Position numbers and translations under genes: made by a program. This document shows, one piece after another, positions 36,807 to 47,486 of a DNA stretch of 64,000 nucleotides. Every line of letters starts with the position of its first letter. The first letter of the stretch is position 1. Source of the stretch: Cyclospora cayetanensis (Eukaryota > Apicomplexa > Conoidasida > Eucoccidiorida > Eimeriidae); NCBI RefSeq assembly GCF_002999335.1, contig NW_020312370.1, forward strand, positions 124,001 to 188,000, given 5' to 3'. The notes under the pieces were generated by a model. It searched no databases, had not been told where the DNA came from, and worked only from the letters and a program-made list of their open reading frames with translations.

Positions 36807-37161
36807 AACTTAACCACTTTCTATTGCGCCAGTTATATTTCACTAACGGGGTTTTAAGAAGTGAAAAACTAATAAATCTGCAAGTATACAGTTTTCATTG
36901 CAGAATGTTGTTTCTTTTAGCAAAAAGGTGCGATACTGTGTGCGTGTGCGCTAGATTCTATGTATAGCTAGCTGTGCTCACGGTCCATATAGGGTACAGC
37001 TAGAACCCGTAGTGGCGCACCGCTTCGCATTGAAATCCCTGTGGTCGCGGAGAATGGAAAATGGGAGGTCTTCTGAAAAACACTTCACTACTTTCTACTC
37101 CATTTATGCGAAGTCTAGAATCAACACTCCCCTCACACAGATCTTAGCTGAGCGCTACAAG

Positions 37162-37190
37162 TGGTAGCACCGCATGGTTCAATCCAGGTG
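37162..37190 (+). other. Primer-binding-site-like sequence of copy A
   Basis: TGGTAGCA here, then ATGGTT and ATCCA after short mismatches, matches the complement of the 3' end and T-arm of eukaryotic initiator methionine tRNA as I recall it. It lies just inside the left terminal region, where LTR retroelements place the primer-binding site. The same sequence is in copy B at 50302. It is antisense-like to a tRNA end, not a tRNA gene. Confidence 0.5.
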
Positions 37191-39153
37191 TTCGCCCTGC
37201 TCAATCACTGGCTATGGATGCAGAGTAACGTCAGACTGCCATGCAGTAAGTGTGTGGCCTCAGTCAATCCATTCAGCACTTCAATAATCTGACATTCTTC
37301 ATTTAAATTGCGGAAAGAAGAAGCGTGCATGCTATGGCAGTTGAGGGTGGTGCAGGGCCGGTTGGGGCGGGAGAGGGCGGCCTGCAAGCTATGATCAACA
37401 CAATAGCTCTACATTGGCAAAACACCTTGTCTGCCCACGAACATTTGTGATGCATTGGTAAGCTTTTTGCCGACCAGGAAAGTATGATAGCCGTAAGAAT
37501 GGGCAGTCACTCAAACCTTTCATCCGCCGGTTGGGGAAGTGTCTTAGTTCGTACCTTTTGAGAAAGAGAGACGAGTGCTCTTTGTGACGTGTTTACTGGA
37601 TGCACGAACACTTCAGTAACGGCCTTGTTCCTGAGGAGAGGGGTATCTGCTAGCAGGGACTACAGTAGATCAAGCCTTCACACGAGCAGTGACACATCGA
37701 GTAATGGCGGGATAAGCTCAACAGCAAGCTTTGAGAAGACTGAGAAGCCTGAGGCACTATCAATAGAGTGGTGTACTGGGAAATATGAAGTTTTGATAGG
37801 CAAACTCATAGCGTAGATGAACAACTGCCTTGTCAGCAGCTTACCTCAGTATAACCTGAAGTGTCGCGTGAGGTGGCGCCAGGATAGGCAGCGACTTAGC
37901 TAGTAACATCGGCCGGTGGGGCCTCCGCAATTCGATTACTTGACGGTACAGGAGCAGATGAGCATTCTTCCTACGTCTTCGGCTGACGTGTAAAGCTAAG
38001 TCAGCACTTAGAATTTAGGGATGTCGGGCTGTGTCATTGGCCCTAGCCTACAATCGAAGGTGAAACAGGAAGCAAGGCCAGAGCTAACCCCTGCTCCGAG
38101 GCACTCCCCGGCAGTGCTCTTGCAGTCATTGTGGCAGATTGAATAGCATACTCTAGAACTGCTAGCGCCTTGAGAAAGCCCAAGAACGTGTACATTCGGA
38201 CCAAGTTTAACAAAAGCAGGCCACTCAATGAGCGATAAAAACAGATCAGGGAGAGGGGAAGCCTTACACGCAGGCTGCGGGGCAGTGAAGGGAATTACCG
38301 GAGAGAGTCGCAGTTGCAGACCCGCTGCAGGTCAATCCAGCGCTGAAGCAAGCTTACTTTGATGCTTGAGGACTGCTGGCGTCGCTTGACATTGGAGGTG
38401 AAGTCGCTCTGTTATCCGGGAAGGTGGCGGAAAAGTGCAATGTGCTTCTTCGCTTGTTAGCGCAGCCCCCAGGATTCAATGCTGGTGCTGATGGGGTTCA
38501 GAGCACAAGGATTGGCAAGGCCAGTGCAAGTGAATGTCACTTCAACTCGGAACTGATTGCTGTCAGCATGCTCTTTTTTGTTGCGCTATGTAGAGTCGGT
38601 AGCGGAACAAGCTGCCGCCAAGTCTTCATGGGGCCGGCTCAGCAATGCAGTAAGGTAAAGCGCTTGAGCGCGCATTCCGTCGTGCTGGCCTTGCAACTGG
38701 CTCTTTACTAGGGATGTAAGCTGAATCTTTAGCAGACAAACACTGGGAATAGGCATATATCAAGGAGGAGCTAGAGGAGTTGCTACATGACGACGAGCTG
38801 CCAGCAGGATAGACACCTGCTGGTCGCTGATGCTTTGAGGTCGCTTGATGCTCCTGAACACCCCATTGCTCTGGCAAAGACATTAGCCAGTTGGCCAAAG
38901 CCTCAAGAGGAAATCAAGCGGCACCTGAATGATCTGTCGAAAAGCAAAGTGGACGGACCGACCAGTGCCTTTGGGCACAAATAAGTGTTGATGCAGAAAG
39001 AGGAAGGAAGATGGGAACGTGCGTCAGCTTAGCTGTGAATTCCTGAACAAGCTAGCCCTGAAGCAGGGCTCCTGAAGACCCTATTTGGCAAGTCGATTTG
39101 CGAAGCAATAATTTACTCAGCATTCGACTTGACGCACGCTTTTACACAAATCA

Positions 39154-39440
39154 TTGATCATCCTAAATGACAAGCACAAAACGGCGTTCCACACCTGGAC
39201 TCGCGATTTCGAGTATACCTGTATGCCGTTTGCGTTAGTTAACGCTTCACTGCAGGTGCAGCGACATCCCAATACGGCTTTCAACGAAGCAACAAAGAAG
39301 AGGTGGACGGCTGTGTACATGAATGACGTCTTAGCCTTCGGCTTTCAGGAGCACCTACTGCACGTATGGCGTGCGTTCCACCTGTTGCGGGGCAAGCGGC
39401 GCTGCGTGAATATAGGCAAGTTTTGGCTTTGCACGAAAAG
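39154..39440 (+). pseudogene. Reverse transcriptase fragment, copy A
   Basis: The frame reads DKHKTAFHTWTRDFEYTCMP, then FALVNASLQVQRHPNTAF, then AVYMNDVLAFG, with EHLLHVWRAFHLLR after it. These match the Ty3 RT blocks KTAF, MPF.L.NAP..FQ and the YxDD active site, here YMND, so one catalytic aspartate is replaced. Upstream, AFDLTHAFTQIIDHP carries the first catalytic aspartate in another frame. Confidence 0.82.
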
Positions 39441-40408
39441 AGACGCATGTACGAAATTGTTTTTTGCCTGGAAGATTTCAGCCGAATTTAGCAACATTTT
39501 GATGCACTCAAGGCTGTCCTTTCACCGTTACTCACCCACATAGAAGTAGCGATGTTCTTTGGCCTTGCATCTTATTAACAAAGTTCGATTTTTGGGTTTG
39601 CTAGGATCGCTGCTCATCACTTCACCTGCCTCAGAAAGGGCAGCCTATGACCTGGACAGAGGAAGCTGAAGCTGCAGCAAAGGCTCCTATAGATCTCCCT
39701 TGAGCTACGAAGGTATTCAGGCTGCCTGAAAATGAGCCTTCATTCTTCGTAACAGCAGATGCTAGTGACGCTATGGTGGATGCTATTCTCTGTCGACTAA
39801 TCACGGCCTCTCCAAAACATTAAAGGGGTTGCTAGGTATGCTCATCGCCTCACCGGTAGCAGGCACTGGTATCTGATGAGGGCAAAGAAGCTCTGCGTGG
39901 TGCTGTTAGGGCGTAACTAGATGCCAGCAGTATTTAGATAGGCGTTGTTTTAAAGCCCAGGCCAACTATCATCTTTCAGTGTGTTCTACGAAGAGTTTTC
40001 AGTATTTCGTAAAATCATGGTGTCTCCTGCCGTGCGATTCTACACTGAAGTGCATCGAAGGCATCACTAAAGTGGTAGCAAACCGAGCAAAAGAGGATCA
40101 AGCCATGGAACCGGGTATTTTGTGAGCATAGACTTGAAAGTGTCGCAGGAAAAAAACGGTTGGTTTTTTTCGCCTTTCCACCTGCCTGGGAAAGGACGGT
40201 GGGTCACGAGCTCTTCTGCCGTCCTGCACGCAGTTGGTACAGGCGAGAGGTATTCAACATTCAGGGGTGCGTTTGAAATAGGTCGATGGCGGAGGGAAGA
40301 TGTCGCGAGCTAAACTACACGAAGCCACTTGCTAGCGCACTAGATATGTTTAAATACGAATTAGTGAAGAGCTGTCAATCGGCTTAGCTCGAACCAAGAT
40401 GTTGCAGT

Positions 40409-40464
40409 GCTGTGTGCGCTAGATGCTGTGTGCGCTAGATGCTGTGTGCGCTAGATGCTGTGTG
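40409..40464 (+). repeat. 16-bp tandem repeat, 3.5 units
   Basis: GCTGTGTGCGCTAGAT is present three times exactly, followed by half a unit. Related single copies (GTGTGCGCTAGATTC, GTGTGCGCTAGGCAC) lie in the left terminal regions of copies A and B (about 36945 and 50085) and at about 55403. The tandem array therefore looks like local amplification of a terminal-repeat motif. Confidence 0.85.
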
Positions 40465-40510
40465 TAACTAGCTTTGCATGCTCAAAGTCCATGAACGGTC
40501 CACTTACAAG

Positions 40511-41114
40511 CACGCCAACGGATCGTTTCCCCTCCAGGGGGAGCTTTGAAGGGCACGAGTGAGGGAGAAAGAAAGTTCATAAGACAGACAACCGTAATTT
40601 CAATGGTTTGTGCGAGAGTCAGGAGCTAAGCGTCTTCCAGCAGACACCATGGAGGGAGCCTCACAAGCAAGGGGTTACGTCAGAAGATTCCTCTTATGAT
40701 GTAGCTCCCCCTCCCCCCCTAACTGGTTAAAGTCTATTCAAACAGTGGAAAGCACTACATGAAGATCTAATTTTGCTTTTAGGGCATACTGATTCTACCC
40801 GATTCTGGTAGATTGGCACGGTCCCCTTCCTTATCCTACGGTCATTTAATGCCCTATGCCAGGACACTGGCATTAGTGTGTATTCCCTAGTACTCTAACA
40901 GCACTCAACGTCCTATGTGTCCTTACATGGGTAGATAGGATGTACAAAAATGCTATGCAATTGCATGAAAATGCATAGGTGTATTTGCACTCACAACACG
41001 ATTATGTATAGGTAGATTGCGTGCAGATGTAAACGTGTATGCTCCTTTAGCGACATAGGGAATTCTCAAGTAAGAAACACGCAATGCAACAGGAAAATGC
41101 AGGAGATATTTATG
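40511..41114. other. Intergenic region downstream of the AAA ATPase gene
   Basis: No supported exon was seen. I specifically looked here on the minus strand for an HExGH-encoding exon that could complete the FtsH-like protein and found none. Confidence 0.55.
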
Positions 41115-42827
41115 TTAGGAACAAGGAATGTTTTGTCGTTCTGCTCGTTGCAAGAGTGCAAGTAACGCCTCATCAAGTGCCTGAGGGTCTACTGCCTCTC
41201 TTCCCCTCCGAACAGCCCGAAAGATACTCTCGTTAAGGAGGTTTTCGAGGTCTGCACCACTCAGCCCCTCGGCTGCATCCCCCACCAGCTGGAGATGAGC
41301 CCAAGCCTCCCGCACCAGCCGGAGCTTCTTACTCCTAGCATGCAGCTTAAGTATTTCGTGCCTCTCTTGGGCGGAAGGCAGTTGCAGATGAATGTGCCTA
41401 TCAAATCGGCCAGAACGTAGCAGGGCAGGGTCAATCGCTTCCAGTCTGTTGGTGGCACCAATAACAACAACTCCAAGACTGCCCCCACATACTCCGTCCA
41501 TTTCCATAAGAAACTGATTCACCGTCTGTACATACTCCTCGTGCCCAGAAAGGGTTCCCCAAGGGCTCAGTCGGTTCCCTAGGGCATCTAACTCATCTAT
41601 AAACAAGACACAAGGAGCCCTGCGGCGCGCAGCCTGAAACACCTCCCTCACCCTGCGAGCTCCTTGTCCCACAAAGACCTCCACAAACTCGGAGGCTGCT
41701 GCAGAGAGAAAGGGAACCCGCGCCTCCCCTGCGACAGCCCTCGCCAGTAACGTTTTGCCTGTCCCGGAAGGGCCCACCAGCAGCACTCCCCTCGGCAAGC
41801 GTGCCCCCATTGCTGCGTATCGACATTCTCCGTTCAGCAGAGACACCACCTCGAGCAACTCATGCTTCTGACGCGACACGACATCTGAGAATGCAGTGAG
41901 GGGTGGAGAAACCTCGAGGCCCCTGTCTGTCCCCGTGTCCTTGCTCCCCCTTGAGGAATCTATCAGGGAGCGCAGCATGCGCCACCAGAGACAAAGCAAA
42001 ACCACAGGGAAAACAAATGAAACAGCTTCTGAGACGCTGGCAGCTCTGACAAAGCGAAATCTGGGGACACGCGCTGCTACAGCTCTGAAGAACGATGCAT
42101 CTGCCCCCGGCACTAATGTGGAGGCAAACTGTCTTCTGTCTTTCAGCAGCAACAGCAAGCGAGAACCAGAGCTGTAATGCACTTCTTCCACTGCATCTGC
42201 CGATACCAACTCTAGCACTTCAGAAAAGGAGATCTCTGGGACTCCTGAGAAGGCTCGGCGGGTTGCTGGCCAAGTGAATAGTGATCTTGGAGAACCAGCG
42301 GAGGAGGTATCAAGAGACTTTGAGGGACCCTGATATTTTGAACCCAATACTGAAAGGGGGGCTCCAGGCACTTTCTTCGGAGACCACAAACGGCGCCTGG
42401 AATTCCAATCGGTAAGACGGTAGCGACGCAGGCGTAGAGCTAGCAGTATCAGCAGAGCAATTCCCACTAGCTTGAGCTGCTTGTGGTCCAGAAAGAATCG
42501 GGTCGCCTTTAGGGAAGCTGTGATCGCCAATATCCTCCGTAAAATGCGGGAGAAGGATGCGAATGCATTCTGCAACGCTCGTACGCAAAAATCCCTCAGC
42601 CGTAACAAGCGTGGCTCCACAGGGGCTCCCTCAGATGCCTCTGAAACCTCAGCTGGCAACTGGAACACGTCTTCCTGAGTAGAGCAAGGCGATCGTCCGG
42701 TCGCCTCTCGCTGGTCTCCTGCGCAGACGCTTTCACCATTGTTGCATGTGTTCTGTTCGGAAGTCCAACAGGCGTCCTCATGGCTGGATAGCCCCGATTT
42801 TCCTTCGGAGGATAGCCTGCGTACCAT
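41115..42827 (-). CDS. FtsH-like AAA ATPase lacking the M41 peptidase domain
   Basis: Single-exon gene, 570 aa, starting at an ATG. An Arg-rich N-terminal segment (about 75-112) precedes a membrane helix at 119-131. An FtsH-type extracytoplasmic region follows (about 195-260), then a second helix at 268-283. The AAA module is complete: Walker A GPSGTGKT (352-359), a pore loop like FVEVFVGQGA (381-390), Walker B LFIDEL (408-413), sensor ATN and second region of homology with LLRSGRFDR (458-477), and the lid GLSGADLENLLNE (521-533). The protein stops at 570, where FtsH proteases continue into HEAGH, so no zinc protease site exists. The domain order is that of a membrane AAA protease of plastid (apicoplast) or mitochondrion. 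Loss of the peptidase recalls plant FtsHi proteins, which act as unfolding motors. It diverges from BUD13 across 656 bp. Confidence 0.93.
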   Translation of the reverse strand: MVRRLSSEGKSGLSSHEDACWTSEQNTCNNGESVCAGDQREATGRSPCSTQEDVFQLPAEVSEASEGAPVEPRLLRLRDFCVRALQNAFASFSRILRRILAITASLKATRFFLDHKQLKLVGIALLILLALRLRRYRLTDWNSRRRLWSPKKVPGAPLSVLGSKYQGPSKSLDTSSAGSPRSLFTWPATRRAFSGVPEISFSEVLELVSADAVEEVHYSSGSRLLLLLKDRRQFASTLVPGADASFFRAVAARVPRFRFVRAASVSEAVSFVFPVVLLCLWWRMLRSLIDSSRGSKDTGTDRGLEVSPPLTAFSDVVSRQKHELLEVVSLLNGECRYAAMGARLPRGVLLVGPSGTGKTLLARAVAGEARVPFLSAAASEFVEVFVGQGARRVREVFQAARRRAPCVLFIDELDALGNRLSPWGTLSGHEEYVQTVNQFLMEMDGVCGGSLGVVVIGATNRLEAIDPALLRSGRFDRHIHLQLPSAQERHEILKLHARSKKLRLVREAWAHLQLVGDAAEGLSGADLENLLNESIFRAVRRGREAVDPQALDEALLALLQRAERQNIPCS

Positions 42828-43483
42828 CTGTAATAGGGCGAAAGGAAGAGAGAGTCTTCGCCCTAGAACACTATTTTTACCCTGCCGTACCCGAAACCCT
42901 ACCCCGTCGGGGCCCAGCCTTGGATCCCGAGGGAATTACGGAGGGCGAGCTGGATGGAGAGCAGCAGGTATAACACACCAAAAAATACAGATAATTGAAC
43001 TGAGGAAGAGAGAAGAAGCAGTCAGTCGATGCAGCGAAAACAGTAAGACGGAGGGACATGAGAAAGGATGAGGGGATAGAAAAGCCAAGAAAGGAAGAAT
43101 GCTGCGTGTTTTTCGCCTCCCTTTCGTTATAATAAAATGTACACTAGAGCCGAAGACTACGAGACAGAAACAACGGAAGGCAATGGAATGCCAGGACTGG
43201 CGGTCCCTGCTGTGTGCACTGAGCTTGCAGGGGCAGAAGCAGAAGGAGAGGTAACACTGGATATTGGGCTAAACGAAAAAGGGGCAGATCACATATGTGC
43301 AAAGTATAATACAGGTAACTTAATTAGATTCTGGATGTCGCTCACCTTTGCTGTCTTTCCGTGCGTGATGCATGCGGGCTGTGCACACTGACCCAAGGTA
43401 GCAACACTATGGTTTGACAGGAAATACCTCAATCTGCGCCGTCTGCCCAACCTAAGGCTCCTCTTTGGTAGACAAATACCTCA
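42828..43483. promoter_or_regulatory. Divergent upstream region of the AAA ATPase and BUD13
   Basis: Start codons at 42827 (minus) and 43484 (plus) face away from each other. Within it, 43137-43250 is an ATG-initiated open stretch ending at a GAG|GTAACA donor. If spliced to the AG at about 43471 it would join BUD13 in frame and add 42 residues before the usual start. This could be an alternative first exon or leader. Confidence 0.45.
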
Positions 43484-46400
43484 ATGACGGGCAAGTCGGA
43501 GTACCTGAAGAAGTATCTAAAGAGCAAGGGCCCCCAACGTTCGCGGAATCCTCCTAGTTCTGGGAGCCTGAAGCTAGGTAGTGATGACGAGGATTTACGC
43601 ACGGAAGGTCAGCAGGGGACCTTCCAAAAAAGTAGGTCCCGCAAGAAAGCCCTGTTTCAGGTGCTTAGGCGGGCGCCAGATGGCCACAAGTTTTTGTTCA
43701 AGGACTCTGAAGCAGAGGAACTGCCCGATTCTGACGAAGAGGAAGTAAAGGTTGTTGGTGAGGATGGGCAGACGCTGGCTCTCAGTGAGGCAGATAAGAA
43801 GAAAGTTGCCGAGCTTATTGCCAAGGAAGAGGGGAAGGAGTTACCTTCCTATGCATGGAAAGCCGGAGGCTTCACGCGGTCCCCTGGGGACGCCGAGAGG
43901 GCGGTACGGCATCTCAGACAGTCACCTGGGCGAGATTCAGAAGAGCCTAAACAGAATGAGAGATGGAAGGAGGCCTTTGCAGTCACAGGTCCTCTGCTGG
44001 AGACAGCAAGACCGCCATCGACCCCAAGTCTTCACGGGGATAGAAGAGACGAATCAGAGGAAAATACTGCTGTGTCTCATCCGAGACGTACGCATCAGGA
44101 TTTGTCTCTACAATCAATGGGAAGTAAGAAGTGCACGCCGTCACTCAGGAAAAGGGCGCAAGATACAGATTCCTCACCTGCAAGGGGGGAACAAAATGCG
44201 GACCTCTCACCCCCACGGCGAGGACCAAGGGACACAGGCTTGTCTCTTCTGAAAAAGGCGAGAAGCACGGACCCGTCCCTTTCGTGTAACCGACGCGAAG
44301 AAGACCTCTCCCCTCCGAGGAAGGGAAGAAACGAGGATCTGTCTCCCCCACGGCGACCAAGGGACAAAGACTTATCTCCCCCCAAAACGAGAGGAAGTGT
44401 GGACCTGTCTCCTCCTCGTAACCGACACGAAGAAGACCTCTCCCCTCCGAGGAAGGGAAGAAACGAGGATCTGTCTCCCCCACGGCGACCACGGGAAAGA
44501 GATTTGTCTCCTCCTAGGAGGCCCACTCTCGCCTCTCGTAGTCCTTTGCCTGCGGAGAGCTCCTCTGAGCGGTATCCAGGGGCTTTAGACACATCAACTA
44601 GAGATAACTTTGCAACGCGCCATCAAGAAGAATCCGCGAGCCGCAGTGCAACCCAACGGTACGCCTTCATTTTTTTTGTTCTGTCACGCTGTGAAATGAT
44701 GTCTCCTGTTTCGGTCTTTGCTGATCGGTCAGGGCAAAGAGTTAATGGAGCAGTGTTCAAGGTCTGGGTTTGAAGGTTTAACTGTACGATTTCCTTATTA
44801 GGGGTCCGTGTTAGTTCTCGTAATCGGGTATGATGCCATGGAACACTTGGGGCTTTCAAATAAAAATGCCAAGAGAGAGTCCCGGATTCGAGGCTTAGGC
44901 TTTAGTGTAGGCTTGTTCCGTTTGGGGTGTCTATTGTGCAGGGGTGGAGGAGAAGTGGCATCACAGTCGAGTCAAGTTGTGTTTAGGGACGCAGAGGGCC
45001 GCATCATCTCGGAAGAGGAATGGCTTACTCTCGAGGTCGCAAACCAAAATAACGGCAATTTCAAGGCTCAAATCCCAAATATGTTCTTACATTATTCTCT
45101 TCTATCGTAGAATGCCGGGCCCGCGGCTCAATGCGTAGCATTGCATGTTTTGTGTTTGGAGTTTGAGTCCTACTTGATGGCCAGAGACAAACCTCCAGGT
45201 TGCGCAGTTCTTAAGACCAGTTGCGAGCCCTCTGTTTTCACATGTACCTACGGAGGGTGGAGGCGGTGCTCCCTTGTATGCGGTTGCATATCTTGTTTGT
45301 TCGTTTACTTCGTTTGCGTAAACATGTTGATTGGATGCTGTGTTTGCGCGCCATAGTGGTGCACTAATTTTTATGAGCTTGAGTTGCCGTTTCTGCCTTT
45401 TCTTATCTGCAGGGAGCAAAGGGGAGGAAGAGACGCAAGGAGAGGGGCCCTGCACCGGTACGTGAACTGCCTCTACAGAGGGCCCTGACCATTCCTTTCC
45501 CAAGCCGTTATTCTCTATGCCGGAGCTCTCCAGGACTGGGTCCCATCTATACAGATGCGAGGGTTGCCTTGCAGGCGCAGGACAGCTCTGCTATTATCTC
45601 TGGTTCTTTGCTTGGGTCCTTTTTTGGTTTGTAGGTATTAGAGTGGGGCTCCGGTCTGAAACAGAAGGAAGACAGCAAATTGAAAAAAAGAGAAGAGGAA
45701 AAGCTTGCCAAGCAACCGTTTGCACGGTAAGGACAACCCGTTACTACCCTTACGACAATGCCTATTCACACGCATCACATGGCTTTGTAGAACTTATATC
45801 ATTTGATAGTCAGAGGCTGTAGGTTCAATAGTTTGCTAGCCTTATACGTCACTTGTTTTTGGCACGTCTTCTTCAGATGGTAGGGGCTGCTTCGGCCCTG
45901 CCCGTGTATCTATTCCCTAATATTTGTGTGCCCTTGTTCATGATTTCTTACTCATTGGCCTTTTATTCGTCCCATATTTCCAGGTATGAAATCGATCAAG
46001 AATACGACGCGGATCTTAGATCCCGCGATAGATGGGCAGACCCCTTGGGAGGGACCTCTTCGAGCAAGCAGCCCAATCGAGGAGCAAAGACGCAACAGGA
46101 AGAAGAGACACAAGATGCGGGAAACTCAAGTGAATCACACAAATCGTTTTGCTTCCTTCTAGTCTTCGCGCTGCTCTTTTTTACGTTAACTGTTCAACAG
46201 TAGTTATATTTCTTAACTTGCCATTCCGTTAGGGCTGCTGAAAGTCTTTTTCTTTCAAGAAACCAGTGCGATGTACGTTATTCTACCGTCCACGCTTTTC
46301 TTCCGCGCCCTCTTTTGACCTGCATCAATATGGTTTACTGTCCCAGCCACTAGCCGGGCAGTTACGGGTATCTGTCTGGTCGTGAAATTGCAGAGAAGCC

Positions 46401-46790
46401 AACTTGTCCTCATGACGCTCCCCTAAATAGGTTCAACATCAAACCGGGTTATAGGTGGGATGGTGTGGTTCGCGGGAACGGCTACGAAGAGGAATATATT
46501 AAGGTCAGACAAAATGCAGCAACAGCTACAGTTGCGAAAGTGTCAGCAGGCATTCTCATTTTTCATCTAGAGCGCTCACGTGCCACATACACTGCTGTCC
46601 AGAGGCTTTTCTCAGACTACTAAAAGCATAGCAGTTCACCACTACCCTGGGGCTTCATTAAAAGAACACGGGCTTCTGATTTTCATTTCGTGAGCTGGTA
46701 ATGGGGGATGCACTTTTGTGCTTGCAGGCCATTAATAGGCGTAAATGGGAAGCGGAGATGGCGCATATGAACAACACTGCAGACATGTAG
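43484..46790 (+). CDS. BUD13: Pre-mRNA-splicing factor BUD13 (RES complex)
   Basis: Homologue of BUD13/Cwc26, a subunit of the retention-and-splicing complex on activated spliceosomes. Seven exons join exactly in phase to 574 aa: 43484-44658, 44942-45035, 45413-45457, 45635-45726, 45984-46129, 46394-46503 and 46728-46790. The start [12 protein letters not shown] is the family N-terminus. The middle is a serine/arginine/proline region with repeated DLSPPR units. The conserved C-terminal domain reads [59 protein letters not shown], then a short basic tail ending NTADM. In yeast and animals the C-terminal part binds the other RES members. Introns are 155-377 bp with GT-AG ends. Confidence 0.96.
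44288..44500 (+). repeat. Near-identical 132-bp-spaced repeat inside BUD13 exon 1
   Basis: About 75 bases starting at 44288 recur almost exactly at 44420, encoding [20 protein letters not shown] and [20 protein letters not shown]. Together with neighbouring DLSPPK and DLSPPRN units this makes an array of an acidic-SPPR motif. It looks like recent internal duplication. Confidence 0.85.
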
Positions 46791-47486
46791 CTCAACAGGG
46801 AGCTCTTTTGCTAAGCAGATACTTGACAGGCCTTCCCGCGTTATGGTAGCACTTTTCCCCCGAGATTTGGCAATTAATTTACTTACTGAGAACGGGTGGC
46901 ATTGTATCCCCTATGCGTTAACAAATTATCATACATCACACCATGGGCTAGTGACCTGCACGCGTACGACTTCGCTGCGGGGAGGTTCTGCAAAGTGGCT
47001 GTCCGGCGAGCTGTACGTTACATTTTATCTAAGCTTATTAGGCCTGTACTTCTCCAGTAGGCGAAAGATGATACACTGTGGCAAATCAAGTAGTTGTAGA
47101 GATGCCAAGATTGCTTGGCACCAAAAGAGGATACCACTATCCATGTGCCATTCTGAAATTTTACTGCGGAGGGTTGCACAATGTGGCTTACGAAGATTTT
47201 TAGTTTTAGAGTCAACGTAAAAATTTGGCGACCCCAGTCCCCCGCAGAACAAGTTGTGGATCATGCCTGCGACTTCGCAGGTGTCTACACACCCAATAAC
47301 GAATTTCGGACTGCAAATTTCAGCGCCACTTGCCCCGTAAAAAAACATTCATGGCAAAAACAATGCTGCCTGTATGAAGCGTATTTGCAACATCTTCCCT
47401 GTGGGCACCCACAGGGCAAAACTTGTGTTCGGGTCCGCGCGTGCTTGGTCAATTCATGGATTCTCTGGATGCCCACATGTCCCGGT
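46791..47486. other. Convergent intergenic region
   Basis: This lies between the 3' ends of BUD13 (plus) and the acidic secreted-type protein (minus). Short frames on both strands carry no motif. Confidence 0.5.

Larger units (their letters stand above)
36807..40510 (+). mobile_element. Ty3/gypsy-type retroelement copy A (deleted, decayed)
   Basis: Positions 36807-39945 are a direct repeat of 49941-53069. Reading plus, a left terminal region (about 36807-37160) is followed by a primer-binding-like TGGTAGCA (37162). Then come gag-like sequence, a retropepsin-like LLASLDIGGEVALLSG (about 38370) and the family linker ELPAG.TPAGR. RT follows (PQEEIKRHLNDLSKSKVDG, then the 39154-39440 frame), and an RNase H-like VTADASDAMVDAILC (about 39750). 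The integrase and chromodomain present in copy B are missing. After 39945 the sequence is unique until a terminal-type motif with GTGTGCGCTAGAT repeats at 40409-40510. Stops and frameshifts make it non-coding as a unit. Confidence 0.85.

Noticed and set aside
37162..37190. Possible tRNA gene (TGG...GGTTCAATCC pattern)
   Set aside because: No acceptor stem or anticodon arm can be folded around it, and it occurs identically in both retroelement copies at the primer-binding position.
44095..44592. Repetitive antisense frame ([13 protein letters not shown] repeats)
   Set aside because: It mirrors the DLSPPR repeat of BUD13 exon 1, which has strong family evidence on the plus strand.
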